Notes under the pieces: model-generated
What the model saw: the letters and a program-made list of their open reading frames with translations, nothing else
What the model was told of the DNA's origin: nothing
Database searches by the model: none
NCBI GenBank assembly: GCA_963422465.1
Contig: OY730172.1
Coordinates: 4,650,001-4,714,000 of the forward strand
Length of the DNA: 64,000 nt
Direction of reading: 5' to 3'
Source of the DNA: Lichina pygmaea
Taxonomy: Eukaryota; Ascomycota; Lichinomycetes; Lichinales; Lichinaceae
Program-made: the position numbers and the translations under genes
In this document: one piece after another, positions 33,024 through 46,859 of the stretch
Numbering within the stretch: position 1 is the first letter of the stretch
Layout of the letters: each line of letters begins with the position of its first letter

Positions 33024-33969
33024 ATGGCGTCAGTAGCAGCCCGGGGCGGACCCCAAGCTCCGAGTCCAACGTGCGTCTTTGCTCCGCCGTGAACGACGGA
33101 ATGGAGGCTGACGCTCGTGAACAGTGTATATGTACGCAAAGCCTGTCGTGGAACGCCCCCCCTCCAGATATGGCTGACGCCGCCCAGGTGCGTAATCTGC
33201 ACGAGCGGATCAAGATCGATGAGATGAAGGAAGCTTTGCGGACCATCTTCGCGGAATACGGCAACATCGTGGATCTGGTGGCCAAGACCAACGTGAAGGC
33301 CAAAGGCCAGGCATTCATCGTCTTCGACAGCGTCGAGGCGGCCGAACGCGCAATCAGCGAGGTGCAAGGCTTCGAGCTCTTTGACAAGCCCATGGTCCTG
33401 GACTACGCGAAGACGCGGAGTGATGCCACCGTGAGACTCGCCGGCAACGAGGACGAGTTCGAGGTGCACAGGAGGAGACGACTCGCGGAGAAGGGTAGGC
33501 TTGGATACGACTCGACTTTCCGCTACGGTACTCCAGCTGACACCCCACGTCAGAGAGGAAGCAAGCTCAGGAAGCCCTCGAGGCACAGAAGAAGCTCAAA
33601 CGGCCGACTGCTGTCCCCGGCGCCGTTCCCGACGCCGCCCTGGCCGGTCGGCCGTCCAAGACGATCAAGGGAGCCGGGCTCAAATCGTCGAACCCGGCCG
33701 CTGCCGCGGTCGTGCCCGACGAGTACCTGCCGCCAAACAAGATCTTGTTCGTGCGGAATCTACCGGACGACTACACGGTCGAGGCGCTTTCGGCGCTGTT
33801 CGGCCAGTTCGAGGGTTTCAGGGAAGTGCGGGTGGTGCCCGGACGAAAAGGCATCGCCTTCGTCGAGTACGAGAGCGAGGCGGGCGCCATCGGCGCCAAG
33901 GAGAACACCGCCGGCATGACGCTCGGCGAAGAGAGCAAGGCCATCAGAGTGACCTATCAGAGGCAATGA
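33024..33969 (+). CDS. U1A/U2B''-type snRNP protein with two RRMs and a 7-nt exon
   Basis: Exons 33024-33070, 33125-33131, 33188-33494 and 33554-33969 give 258 residues. The first RRM has RNP2 'TVYVRNL' and RNP1 'KGQAFIVF', followed by 'FELFDKPMVLDYAKTRSDA'. After a charged linker ('AQEALEAQKKLKRP') the second RRM has 'KILFVRNLPDDYTVEALSAL' and 'GIAFVEYESEAGAIGAKENT'. This is the U1A / U2B'' (yeast Mud1/Msl1) family, which binds the stem-loop of U1 or U2 snRNA; fungi often have one such protein, so I do not choose between them. RNP2 can be completed only by a 7-nt exon (TGTATAT), with good GT/AG ends and CTGAC branch sites in both flanking introns of 54 and 56 nt. Confidence 0.88.
33125..33131 (+). 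other. 7-nt micro-exon of the U1A/U2B'' gene
   Basis: TGTATAT completes codon 16 and adds Val-Tyr of the RNP2 strand. It is preceded by GAACAG and followed by GTACGC. Without it the RRM lacks its first strand residues and the frame fails. Confidence 0.75.
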
Positions 33970-34229
33970 CATGGCCTCCGTCTTCCCTGACAATCTAAGC
34001 TGGGCTTCGTCGGTGGGGTCTACACCAAGGTAGACGTGTCGAGCGTAGAGCGTAGGTGTCTGGTGTCCTGGCATGGTTCAGGATCGAATAGGACACCAAA
34101 ATGCTTTGATACACTACGACTCCAATTGTCGATTACCAACCGTCCACGTCGGTATGTTCACGATGGACGATATCCTCCAGCCGTCACGTGACCTCTGCGA
34201 CCCCTTACGTCACTGTCGATGCCGAACAA

Positions 34230-35474
34230 TTAGAAGATGACGTCTCGGTCCTCCTCGTCTCCAAATACGTCCTTCGAGCCGGAGTCGCCTTCGTTCTCCT
34301 TGTCGCTGTCTCGTCGCTGCCTCCTGTCCTTCTCCTCGGCCTCGGCGACGGCGTTGGCACGCTCCTTGTTGCTCTTGACCTTCTTCAGACGGAAGAACTC
34401 CTCTCTGTCCAGCTCGTCCAGTTCGGAGTTGATGTCTGCTGGGTGATGAGTACAGAATGCGACAGGGGCGGGGGAGGGGTTACGCCGGGCTTCCGATGCT
34501 CACATTTGATGGTGTTCTCTGTTCGTGGAATTATGACCTGTACCCGTCAGCTCGGATCGCAGCACAGCCTGTCTGATGATGCTCACGTGTTCGCTGTTGA
34601 GAATCGGCTGGTGTCAGTCATTCAAGAGATACGCAGATGGGACGCCCCAGAACATACATGGCATTTACTACCGGCGATGTTAGCTTGGCAGACGGGAATA
34701 TGGGGCATATACGTACCCCGCCTGTTGACCACCTTGATGACTTCATCCAATATAACGAATGCCGTCTAGATATGCGCTTCAGCAAGAGAACAATGCTCCA
34801 GACTTCTTCCTTTGCGGGGAAATAGGGTGGCAGACCTGCAGACTGGCTAGCTCAACTAGAGTCTCCACCGCTCGAGCGTAGGTCTCTCTGCACCGTTGCA
34901 CTTGCTGACCACCTTTCCCCAAGCCGGTCAAGCCAAAGTCGCTCTTGCCTTCGTCAACGGAGGACTCGAACTGCGGGAGGAAGACGCCGGAGACGTTCTC
35001 TTGCTTGGTGTGCAAACGGAATCTTGCGTTCTTGGCCGATTCCTGGATCTGATAGCCGATATCGCCGCCCACGGCATACGTCACTTCGGCCAGAGAAAAA
35101 GCGGCAATCTGCATGACTCGACCCATCTTCCGTTTCGCTTCATCGATCCGACGGGTGATTTCTGTAGCGCATCCTTTAAGAGCTGCTTCTGCCACATCGA
35201 AGGGGTTTTCTCCCACCTCGGAATCGCCTGTATTGTGTTAGCCATGCTGTGACAAAGCGATTTCTACTAACCTGACAAGGGAACCTACTTGGTCAAAGCT
35301 TCGCTCTTCCTCTTCAATAAGCTGTGTCCCGTCTCTGCGCCTTTCAGCTTGCTCTTCATAATCCCGAGGGACTGTCGAGTAGGGAAAACAGGTTCCCGTT
35401 CCTACGCAAGAAGGCGAGTTAGCATAGCGCATCACAGCACATCTGCACTTGTTACATACCGCGGACCCAGACAT
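34230..35474 (-). CDS. VMA8: V-type proton ATPase subunit D (Vma8), nine exons
   Basis: Exons 35460-35474, 35289-35401, 35217-35227, 34836-35161, 34717-34765, 34658-34667, 34587-34593, 34504-34537 and 34230-34435 give 256 residues, the usual size. The sequence is highly conserved: 'REPVFPTRQSLGIMKSKLKG', 'EITRRIDEAKRKMGRVMQIA', 'SGVFLPQFES', 'GLTGLGKGGQQVQRCRETYA', 'AFVILDEVIKVVNRRVNAIE', 'HVIIPRTENTIKYINSELDE'. Subunit D forms the central rotor stalk of V1, coupling ATP hydrolysis to proton pumping at the vacuole. The strong conservation makes every junction nearly unambiguous, including exons of 11, 10 and 7 nt. The C-terminal tail is charged and variable. It is divergent from SYF1 and convergent with the U1A/U2B'' gene. 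Confidence 0.93.
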
Positions 35475-35746
35475 GATGGCAGTTCTCTCGGTGATGACAG
35501 GATGACGGGCGTCAACGGTAGCTCTAGCAGGCGGGCTGATGCGAGAGATCGCGACGGGCGTGGAGTTTCGGTAGACGCCAGCTTAGTCATCAACCGCCTA
35601 CGGTACGGTACGGTACCATCGCCGTTCGACTTCGACCAGGAGAACGCGCGACGTTGATCTCGGACATGAGCTGCGCGACGATATAACACTCCACTTCCTC
35701 AATACTTTGACGCGTCCCCTAGGGGACAGCCAACTCTGCAGACAAA
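35475..35746. promoter_or_regulatory. Divergent promoter of VMA8 and SYF1 with GTACG array
   Basis: 272 bases separate the start codons. A short array of ACGGT/GTACG words lies at 35599-35618, like those ahead of TRS85/CCA1 and the MFS gene. Confidence 0.65.
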
Positions 35747-38609
35747 ATGCCCGGCGAACTCCTCTTTACTAAGCCCGCCAACGGCGATGTCATTGCCAAA
35801 ACTAGCAAACACCGATCCACCGCCGACCTCTATCTCATCGTGAGCTCTCATCCAACCTCCATCTTTCACGGAAACGCAGCTGATGTAAAAACTCTGAGAA
35901 AAGTCAACGGAGGATATCGTCTACGAGCAAGATATCCTGCGCAATCCAGGCACCATCAAGCCCTGGCTTGCGTACATCGAGTTCAAAGCGCGTTACGGTA
36001 CCATCCTCGAACGGTCATATGTGCGTCCAGCTCTTCAACTCACCAAGTTCTCTGCTGATCGACTTGCAGGTTTTAGAGCGGGCTTGCACAGAGCTGCCCC
36101 GCTCATATAAGCTGTGGAAGATGGTACGCCGTCTGTCTGTTTAATCCATGCCAGGCGTCTTGCTGACAGACGCTGCTGTAGTATCTCGGTCTCCGAGCCA
36201 GACACCTCCACAATGTTAACGCCGCGAATCACGCCTCGGAATACCGCAAGGTCAACGTCCTCTATGAGCGAGCGTTGATCTTGCTTAACAAAATGCCGAG
36301 GATATGGGAGTCGTTCCTGTCCTTCCTCATGAGGCAGCCACTGGTCACTTACGCCAGACGGACCTTTGACCGTGCACTCCGAGCCCTACCCATCACCCAG
36401 CACAACCGGATCTGGGCTTTGTTTCGGCCCTTTGCCAACCTAGCTTCGGGTCTAACGGCGCTCAAGATCTGGAGACGATACATGCAGGTCCATCCGGAAG
36501 ACGCGGAGGAGTACATTGGGCGCCTGATCGACCTTCGCCAATACGCTGAGGCTGTGAAGAGATATATCGAAGTACTCAACAACCCGCGGTTCCGCAGCAA
36601 AGAGGGAAAGAGCAACTTTCAGTTGTGGAGTGAGATGGTCGACCTTATGGTGGCCCACGCCACGGAGATTCGGACGGATGAGACTGCCGGTGTCGACGTT
36701 GAGAAGATCATCCGCAGCGGCATCGAGCGATTTGCAGATCAAAGGGGCAAGCTTTGGGCCGGCCTTGCAACCTACTGGATCACCCGAGGTGACTTTGAAC
36801 GCGCCCGGGATGTTCTCGAAGAAGGAATCACAACCGTCATGACGGTGCGCGACTTTACGCTCATCTTCGACTGTTATGTCGAGTTCGAGGAGTCGATCAT
36901 CTCGCTGGTCATGGATGCCGCCGAGGAGAGAGCTTCCAAAGGGGCCCCAGACGAGGAGGCCGACCTCGAGCTGGATATCCGGCTGCTACGTTTCGAGCAG
37001 CTCATGGATCGCCGGCCCTTCCTCGTCAACGACGTCCTCCTCCGGCAGAATCCCAACAACGTCGCCGAGTGGGAAAAGCGCGTCACGTTGTGGCGCGATA
37101 ACAAGAAGGAGATCGTGCAGACCTACACCGATGCCATCGCCGCCATCAATCCCAAGAAAGCCGTCGGCAGGTTCCATCAGCTGTGGACCAAGTACGCCAA
37201 GCTCTACGAAACGGGTGGCGACCTACGGACTGCTCGCGTCATCATGGACAAGGCGGTCAAGGTGCCGTACAAATCCGTTGCCGAGCTCGCAGAGATGTGG
37301 TGCGAGTGGGCGGAGATGGAGCTTCGTAACGATAACTTCGACAGCGCTCTGGATATTCTTGCCAAGGCGACTCAGGCGCCTAAAAGGTCCACGGTCGACT
37401 ACTTTGACGAGACGTTGACGGCTCAGCAACGGGTACACAAGAGCTTCAAGCTTTGGAGCTTCTACATCGACCTGGTCGAGAGTGTCGGATCGTTGGAGGA
37501 GACGCGCAAGGTCTACGAACGGGTCTTCGAGCTTCGTATCGCCACGCCGCATACGGTCGTCAACTATGCAAGCCTGCTGGAAGAATATAGCTACTTCGAA
37601 GACTCTTACAGGGTAAGCTTTCCGTCGTTGGGGTCGCAAAAGCCTTGGCCCTACTGACATGGCACAGATTTACGAGCGGGGCCTCGAACTCTTCAGCTAC
37701 CCCGTCGCATTCGAGCTGTGGAACCTGTATCTGACGAAAGCCGTCGAGCGTCGGATGGACCTTGAGCGGCTTCGCGATCTGTTCGAGCAGGCCATCGACG
37801 GCTGTCCGGCCAAGTTCTGCAAGGTGCTCTATCTCATGTACGGCAACCTGGAGGAGGAGCGCGGTCTCGCACGGCACGCGATGCGGATCTACGACCGAGC
37901 CAGTCGAGAGGTTTCTGACGAAGACCGCGTCGACGTCTTCACGTTCTACATCACCAAGGCCGCTGCAAACTTCGGCCTGACCGCGACGAGGCCGATCTAC
38001 GAGCGAGCCGTCGAACTGCTTCCGGACAAGGAGGCCAAGGACATGTGCATCAAGTTTGCCGAGATGGAACGGCGGCTCGGCGAGATTGACCGCGCAAGAG
38101 CCATCTACGGCCACGCGTCCCAGTTCTGCGATCCCCGCACCAACCCGAATTACTGGGCCATGTGGGAAGCGTTCGAGGTACAGCATGGCAACGAGGATAC
38201 CTTCAAAGAGATGTTGCGCATCAAGCGCAGCGTGCAGGCGCAGTACAAGTATGTGATGTCCCTTCCCCGACGATGGCCCAACTCTCGACTCTTGGCCACC
38301 TCACTGACCATCTATCGCTCCTGCTTCAGCACCGACATCAACTTTGTCGCCTCGCAAGCGATTTCTCGGATCCAAGCTCAGGCCACGGACGGAGGCGACG
38401 GCGACACAGAGATCCCTGACGCTCCCAACGACGGACGCGCCGACGCCATGGCCGCGCTCGAGCGCCAGGCTCGTGCCCCGCAAGGCTTCGTCGCCGCGAG
38501 CACGGGCCCGCAAGGAGGAACGCTGCCCTCGGCGAACAAGCAAGGCGAGGTCCCTGCGGCTGGCGTTACGAATCCGGATGCCATCGATCTCGATGACATG
38601 GCCGATTGA
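35747..38609 (+). CDS. SYF1: Pre-mRNA splicing factor Syf1 (XAB2)
   Basis: Exons 35747-35839, 35904-36020, 36070-36123, 36182-37612, 37668-38248 and 38330-38609 give 851 residues, the normal size. The chain is a superhelix of HAT (half-a-TPR) repeats with paired aromatic residues, for example 'LRNPGTIKPWLAYIEFKARY', 'RACTELPRSYKLWKMYLGLR', 'ALPITQHNRIWALF' and 'IYERGLELFSYPVAFELWNL'. The end has 'QYNTDINFVASQAI' and an acidic 'NPDAIDLDDMAD' tail. Syf1 is a scaffold of the Prp19/NineTeen complex in the activated spliceosome. Junctions restore HAT spacing; the first intron uses an AAG acceptor. A splicing factor and the U1A/U2B'' protein flank the micro-exon-rich VMA8, which is probably coincidence. 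Confidence 0.9.
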
Positions 38610-40131
38610 TTGATCGAATTGTTCACCGGGGCGACTCTTCATCTGGGCTACTAGAACGGGGTTCGTCGGGGAACGGCGTGTTGGGACGGAGTACAGCTGG
38701 CGATCAACGGTGGGAGGGTCTACGGTGTCGGCTTCACTGCCTTGGTCTCGTCTCGTACTATACCCTGTTCGATCCTGGATGTACAGTATACCATTGGGGG
38801 GCTACAGCACCAAAAATCAAACCCAAAGATTCACCAAGTGGATTTTTCCTCCACCGGTTATACCTCTAGCATACCCCTCCCCGAAGAGACGTGAGCAGTT
38901 TCTCAAGTAAAGGGTACAGTACGAGAGGCTCATCCAAGATAATCTACTATACCTTGATAGCATCGCGACAGCCGGCGGCATATCACTGCCAACGCAGCAC
39001 AAGCTGGGAGTTCCTCGGGGTACTCGAAGCCAGACAATTCCCCATCCAGGCCGATCATTGGCCTCTACATCGAGAGCTAACTAAGTGAGTCACTAGCCGC
39101 ACCACCAAGTACTTTTGCACTCAGAGCCAGCAACACCCCCGCAGAAATATCACACGGATCCCCCTCCGTGACCCTGTAGAGTACTCCGTATACCCCGATG
39201 AAAGTGGCCCCAGCAGAACAACAAACTACAGCTTAAATTGCGTGATGAAACTCACCTGACAGATGGACATCTACTGTGTGCGCTACGGGCCAAGGGTAGA
39301 CTGACAGCTGGCGATGTCAAGTTGGGGCGGGCAGGTATCTGACGGGGTGTTTATGGAGTACCGGTGCGGTGGATGGGAGGAGGGTGCACTGAGGAGTGGG
39401 TGGTGCTGGGGTGGTTGGCTGACGTGAGCGAATACTGGGAAATACAAGCAGTTCGTGCTCCGGTGGTAGTGCTGAATAAAGGGGGTTTGTCTTGTGATCA
39501 TAGGGAGGAGGTGGGATTGCTTGGAAGGAAAAAAGGAGGATGGGGTATGAAGAGTAAGGACACGCTGCTCGAGTAAGTACTTGAGAGCTGTGGGATGACT
39601 GGTGTTGTAGTTGGCTTTATGGGTTTGCCTAAGATCTTGCCATGGAGGTTTGCGACTACTTGTAGAATGGGGTCAGTGAGGAGGAGACTGGGAGGTGTCT
39701 TTTACTTTTCAGTGAGGTAACTGGTTTAATCGGGGGGTTCCCAGATGACAGTGGACTGATAAGAGCTGTTTCCTACTTGGTAAGGAGGTTAGAAGAGCAG
39801 TCCTGCCTGTACGGTAGGTACTGATAACCCTGCAAGGTCCGTGGCACCTGCCAGGCATAGTCGAGCTCCCGACGAGATCGACAGAGGGAACACGAGATAG
39901 TATTAAGCTGCGAAGTTTAGTATGTACTTCTATGGCGGAGGTAAGGCCAGAGTGGGTCTACTACAATACTGTTCGTACCAGTATGGTCTGAGAGAATAGA
40001 TGTGAATATCAGAAAAGAAGATGGAATTACAAGATTACAAACATGGTGGATTGATCGGAAAGACATCTGAGCCTGCTGTAGACAGGATATTATATGGAAT
40101 GCAGGTTGAAAGAGGTAGCGGTTCCCCGCTC
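38610..40131. other. 1.5-kb intergenic region, boundary of the accessory part
   Basis: The region lies between the SYF1 stop and the MFS stop. It holds no credible gene; short frames lack domains. Base composition is lower in GC than the genes to the left. Confidence 0.6.
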
Positions 40132-42174
40132 CTACAAGATGAATTGAAAAGGCGCTGGCGGGTGTTTTCTGGATGCGGAGTACAGCCGTGTGGAGGAGAG
40201 GCTGTTGTCGCCGCCGCCGAGATCCTCTAGATCATGCTGTCGCCCCTTGGCGGCATCGTCGTCGTCATCGTCTTCTTCATCATCGTCGTCGTCTTCAATG
40301 ATCTGCTCCAGCTCAATGTGTGCGCCCTCGGTCGAGGACCGGCGGTTCTCCCGTGCCAGGGTATATCGCAGTGCGAGCGAGAGGACGGCGACGAGGAGCA
40401 TAAAGCCGGCGCAGATGGACATGCCCCGAAGATACAGCGGCTTGTCGGCGTCCGGGTAGAGCCGCGTACCGAGCAAGGGCCCGCACTGGCCGATGACGTT
40501 CAGCATCGCGAGGCCCGTGCCCTTTTTCGAGTCCGACGGCTGGTTGTTGATCGTCCATGTGATGATGATGGTCACGGCCGAGAAGAAGCCCGCCGCGGCC
40601 GGGTACACGCCTGCGTACCGCCATCGGTTGCTCCAGCCTAGGCCGCCGGCGAGGGCGATGAACGCGTAGCCAAACGCCCCTAGGCAGGCGTGGAAGCAGA
40701 CGACGTGGCTGCGGTTCTGTAGACGGTCCGATAGCGAGGCGGAGAAGAGGACGACGATAAAAGCCAGCAGGTACGGAGGCGCGGAAAGGGCTTGGGAGGA
40801 TAGCGACGAGTAGCCCATGCTGTCGGGAACAGATGCGGTGAACATTGCGCCTGTTCCAGAACGGACGAGGGCCTAAGACTTACTCGCGGATGATGGTAGG
40901 GAGAAATACTGGTAAGGAGCTGAAGGCGACATTACAGCTGAAGAACATCAACTGTCGTCGAGCGCGCTGCAGTCAGATAAACTTGACGCGAGGCCTCCCA
41001 AAACTTATTTGTACTGCAATTTGAAGACATTATGCGATAAGCACAGACAGAGACACTGACAGCGGTGATGTAGCATTTCGGATCCGCCAAGGTCTCGAGC
41101 ATCTCGCTCCAGTCGAGGCCCCTCTGGGCCTGTTTGGCGGCCTGGCCGTCCGTCTCGTTTCGAAGCCTCAGCACGGCTACTCTCTTGTCTCGAGTGGTCA
41201 AGAAGCCAGCCGTCCCCGGGCCATCTGGGATGAAGAACCAAGCAATGAAGGCGACGCAGACGCTCGGAAAGCCTTCGACGAGGAAGAGCAGACGCCATGG
41301 CGCAGCAGGACCATACCGTCCCAGCCGGGTGATGAGCCACGCGAGGCTGCCGGCGAAGGATGTGGCCAGCGGGGCCGCTGATATGATCAGGCCGGTCCGG
41401 AATGCCAATTCTTCGCGCCTGTAGAAGAACGACAGATAGAAGGGTAGGCCTGGAGAGAAGGCGGCCTCGCTGAGACCGAGTAACAAGCGCAGAAAAAGCA
41501 ACGCCGCGAAAGACGTTGCTATGGACTGGAGAGACGCGAAGACGCCCCAGGACAGAACGCAGAAGAAGACGTAAATATGAGCTGGAACGACGCGGTACAG
41601 CAGCGTCATCCATTCGAACGACACGTAGGTGATGTAGAAAGCCGTTAGAAGCCAGTCGTACTCAGCAGGCTTCAGGTTGAGATCCTCTTCAAGACCCGCC
41701 AGTCTTGCCTAACGCGCGCATATCAGACCAGGCCGTAGACGAACCAGCCGGCATGCAAGTGAGAGGATTGATACACACATTGCCGATGTCTGCACACCCG
41801 TCAGCTGCATCCTGAATCGACAACTCCCATTCGAATCGCCATCATGTCGACTCACTCGACCGATCCAAGAAGCTTAGCATGTATAGACAGGCCAAGAACA
41901 GTACCAGCTTTCGGTCCAATTGCCTGACCACCTTTCGTTCCTCGTCGGTCGTGTAGAGAAGGTGGGTCGTGTCTAGGGTGCTGGACCTCCTTCGTGTCCT
42001 TCGTCGGTATGGACGTTCATGTCGGGAGTCATGGTCATGCACGTCGCCCCTTGCGTGCTTTGTAGGAGCTCCAAAGCTAGATGAGGATGAAGTGTCGTCC
42101 ACCGAGAGCCCCTCATATCTGGTTGGAGGTCGGGGAGCCTCGTCGTCCTGACCTGCAGACGTATTAGGAGACAT
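40132..42174 (-). CDS. MFS anion:cation symporter, allantoate/nicotinate-permease-like
   Basis: Exons 41856-42174, 41779-41789, 41061-41708, 40884-40951 and 40132-40819 give 577 residues with about 12 membrane segments. Family signs are 'LDRKLVLFLACLYMLSFLDR' then 'SNIGNARLAGLEEDLNL', 'YDWLLTAFYITYVSFEWM', 'LLLGLSEAAFSPGLPFYLSF', 'PWRLLFLVEGFPS' and 'FSCNVAFSSLPVFLPTIIR'. These are typical of the Dal5/Tna1 branch (anion:cation symporters) at the plasma membrane. Substrates of this branch include allantoate, nicotinate and other carboxylates; which one applies here cannot be told. An 11-nt exon (ACATCGGCAAT) is needed to give N-I-G-N. The N-terminus is a 95-residue basic/serine leader and the C-terminus has a run of about 15 acidic residues. 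Confidence 0.88.
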
Positions 42175-42877
42175 CCCTGGCTCCTACTCAATGAGCTGGA
42201 ACGGGAGTCCCTTCCCAGTCAGGTAGAAGCCTTCGAGTCCTCGAGGACTCGGACAACACATAGTCAGCGCAGAGCCCCTCTTCCAGCCCATTGACCACAC
42301 ATACGTACCTTGGACGATCGAGCACATCCAATTGTTAAGCACATCATGAGCATAGCTGCCAAGAAATCCAAGGGCGATTGCTGGGAGCGGAAGCGTTACC
42401 GTACGTAATACGGTACGGTACGGTACTGCACCGTACCGTACCGGTACCGTACCGTACCGTACGGCGAGGCGCACCGATCCCATCTACCAACGGACATGTG
42501 AGGGTTGAGTGCTTACCTTGAAGCAATCAGACATGGAAGAAGACGCTGATGCTCTTAGACCCAGCTCGGAGCAGGAGCCCGGGCGAAGATCATTATCCAA
42601 CCAAAACCGGAGGCCATTCAAGGACAAGAACATGGACAAGAATATGGCCAAGAACATGGACCAGTATGGGGCAGGGACGGAGACAGGGGGAGGGACAGAA
42701 TTGAGGGCGTGAGGAGACCTCAGAGGCGCTTTCATCTTGATTTCAGGCTTGATCGCTGTCTGCTTGTGTCATCTGGACCTATCTGACGCTGATATCGATG
42801 TGCCTGAGCCGAGGCCGCCGGCGCCGGAAGCGCCATCGAGATGATGTTTCAGCCCAGCGGTTTGGGCCTCGATTAGA
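42175..42877. promoter_or_regulatory. MFS promoter region with GTACCG array
   Basis: About 700 bases between the MFS start and the end of the next minus-strand gene. The densest GTACCGTACC array of the window lies at 42397-42463. Confidence 0.6.
42397..42463. repeat. Short tandem array of overlapping GTACCG/CGGTAC words
   Basis: About 67 bases consist almost only of overlapping palindromic GTAC-centred words (GGTACGGTACGG, CCGTACCGTACC). Shorter versions are at 18373-18410 and 35599-35618. The array lies about 220 bp upstream of the MFS start codon. Confidence 0.9.
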
Positions 42878-43657
42878 TCATCCTCGTGTTGCGTTTCGAG
42901 GCCCGTTGGCCTTGCGAGCGGAGTCTTTGCTCACCAGCCATCGGTGCCTAGGCTTCGAGGTGCGTCGCATATTCGGACGGCCAGCCCTTCTTGAACGGGC
43001 ATGGCCTGTGGTGTCTTGATCTTTGTTCTTCGCTTTTGTGCTTTCGTCCGCTGTCGCGGGGCCGCCAGGACGAATCATGTCCGGTACAGAATCCTGGGCT
43101 TCTCGGTGACTGCTCTCGGCACCAAGGGGATCAAGGTCCTTGATTTTCTTGATCACTTGCGCTTTGTGGGCTAGCAGATCGCATACAAGCGATCCTTCTT
43201 CTTTCTGTCTGGCCCGATCTTCAATGCTCATTTTCCTTAAGGCGGAGATCCCTCCGATGAGCCACTTTCGTTGCTTCCATTTCATATGTCCGAGGCAGCG
43301 CTCGACAGCATCCTGGATCTGCTCCAAGAGCGCTTTCTTTTCTTCAACGGATGTGTGGCTGCTGTCTGACCCTGTGGCTGAATTGAGTTCTTGGAGGCCT
43401 TTCCAAAGATACGACAGGCGATGGTCTCGCCCTATGAGAGGGAGATGCTTGCTTGGATCCATGTCTTCTTTCTCCATCGGCGTTAGACGGAGGCAGTTCA
43501 GCTTCTGCTGATAACTTGACGGGCGTTGCTTGTTGGACTGCCGTGTTGTGGCCACGGAAATTGAGATGAGCCAGTATGCTTGAGCTCTTGTTGACGAGTG
43601 ATGGACGAACGGCGGTTTTTGGTGGTCATGCTTGATATCGTCACACGTGGATGCCAT
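42878..43657 (-). CDS. Unrecognised basic protein, 259 residues
   Basis: A single open frame from an ATG at 43655-43657. I do not recognise it. The middle (about 95-185) is helical and charged ('EEKKALLEQIQDAVERCLGH', 'WLIGGISALRKMSIEDRARQ', 'DLLAHKAQVIKKIKDLDP'). The tail is strongly basic with an AT-hook-like 'RAGRPNMRR', hinting at nucleic-acid binding or nuclear location, as inference only. It shares a roughly 460-bp divergent promoter with the GMC oxidoreductase. Introns cannot be excluded, so the gene model is tentative. Confidence 0.5.
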   Translation of the reverse strand: MASTCDDIKHDHQKPPFVHHSSTRAQAYWLISISVATTRQSNKQRPSSYQQKLNCLRLTPMEKEDMDPSKHLPLIGRDHRLSYLWKGLQELNSATGSDSSHTSVEEKKALLEQIQDAVERCLGHMKWKQRKWLIGGISALRKMSIEDRARQKEEGSLVCDLLAHKAQVIKKIKDLDPLGAESSHREAQDSVPDMIRPGGPATADESTKAKNKDQDTTGHARSRRAGRPNMRRTSKPRHRWLVSKDSARKANGPRNATRG

Positions 43658-44114
43658 ATCGCCGAATAAGCATCCTGTCTGTTGTCAGTCGTTGCTGTGC
43701 CGACTCACGTTTGCGTACGCATGGCGCGAATTTGATCACATGAGCTTCTTCAGAATGGTGCTTGTACGAACGGATTCTAAACACGGACGGCCAGCTTAAA
43801 GTGCATATGCAAAGCCTGTCTAGAGCAGTTTGACTCGCACAGAGTTTTGAAGGCGTCACCACTGGAACGGACCCAAAAGCCCGCAAGCTCGAGTTTCGAC
43901 CCCAACCGGGCTCTTCTTCGATTCCAGTACTAGTATCCCTGGTTCTCTACGGATTGCTGCCCGGACTGTTCACTCCAAACTCTAGCCCCGTTACTTGACC
44001 TACTACCAAGGTCTCGTCTGGCCCTGGCTGGTTGACAGATAGCCACTCTACCTTGAGAGACGCTCGTAGCTGCTAAGTTGGGCGAGTGTCTCAGGCTCGT
44101 CCTAGGAACAGGAG
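43658..44114. promoter_or_regulatory. Divergent upstream region
   Basis: About 460 bases between the unknown basic protein and the GMC oxidoreductase. No motif was singled out. Confidence 0.5.
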
Positions 44115-46859
<2,745 letters not shown>

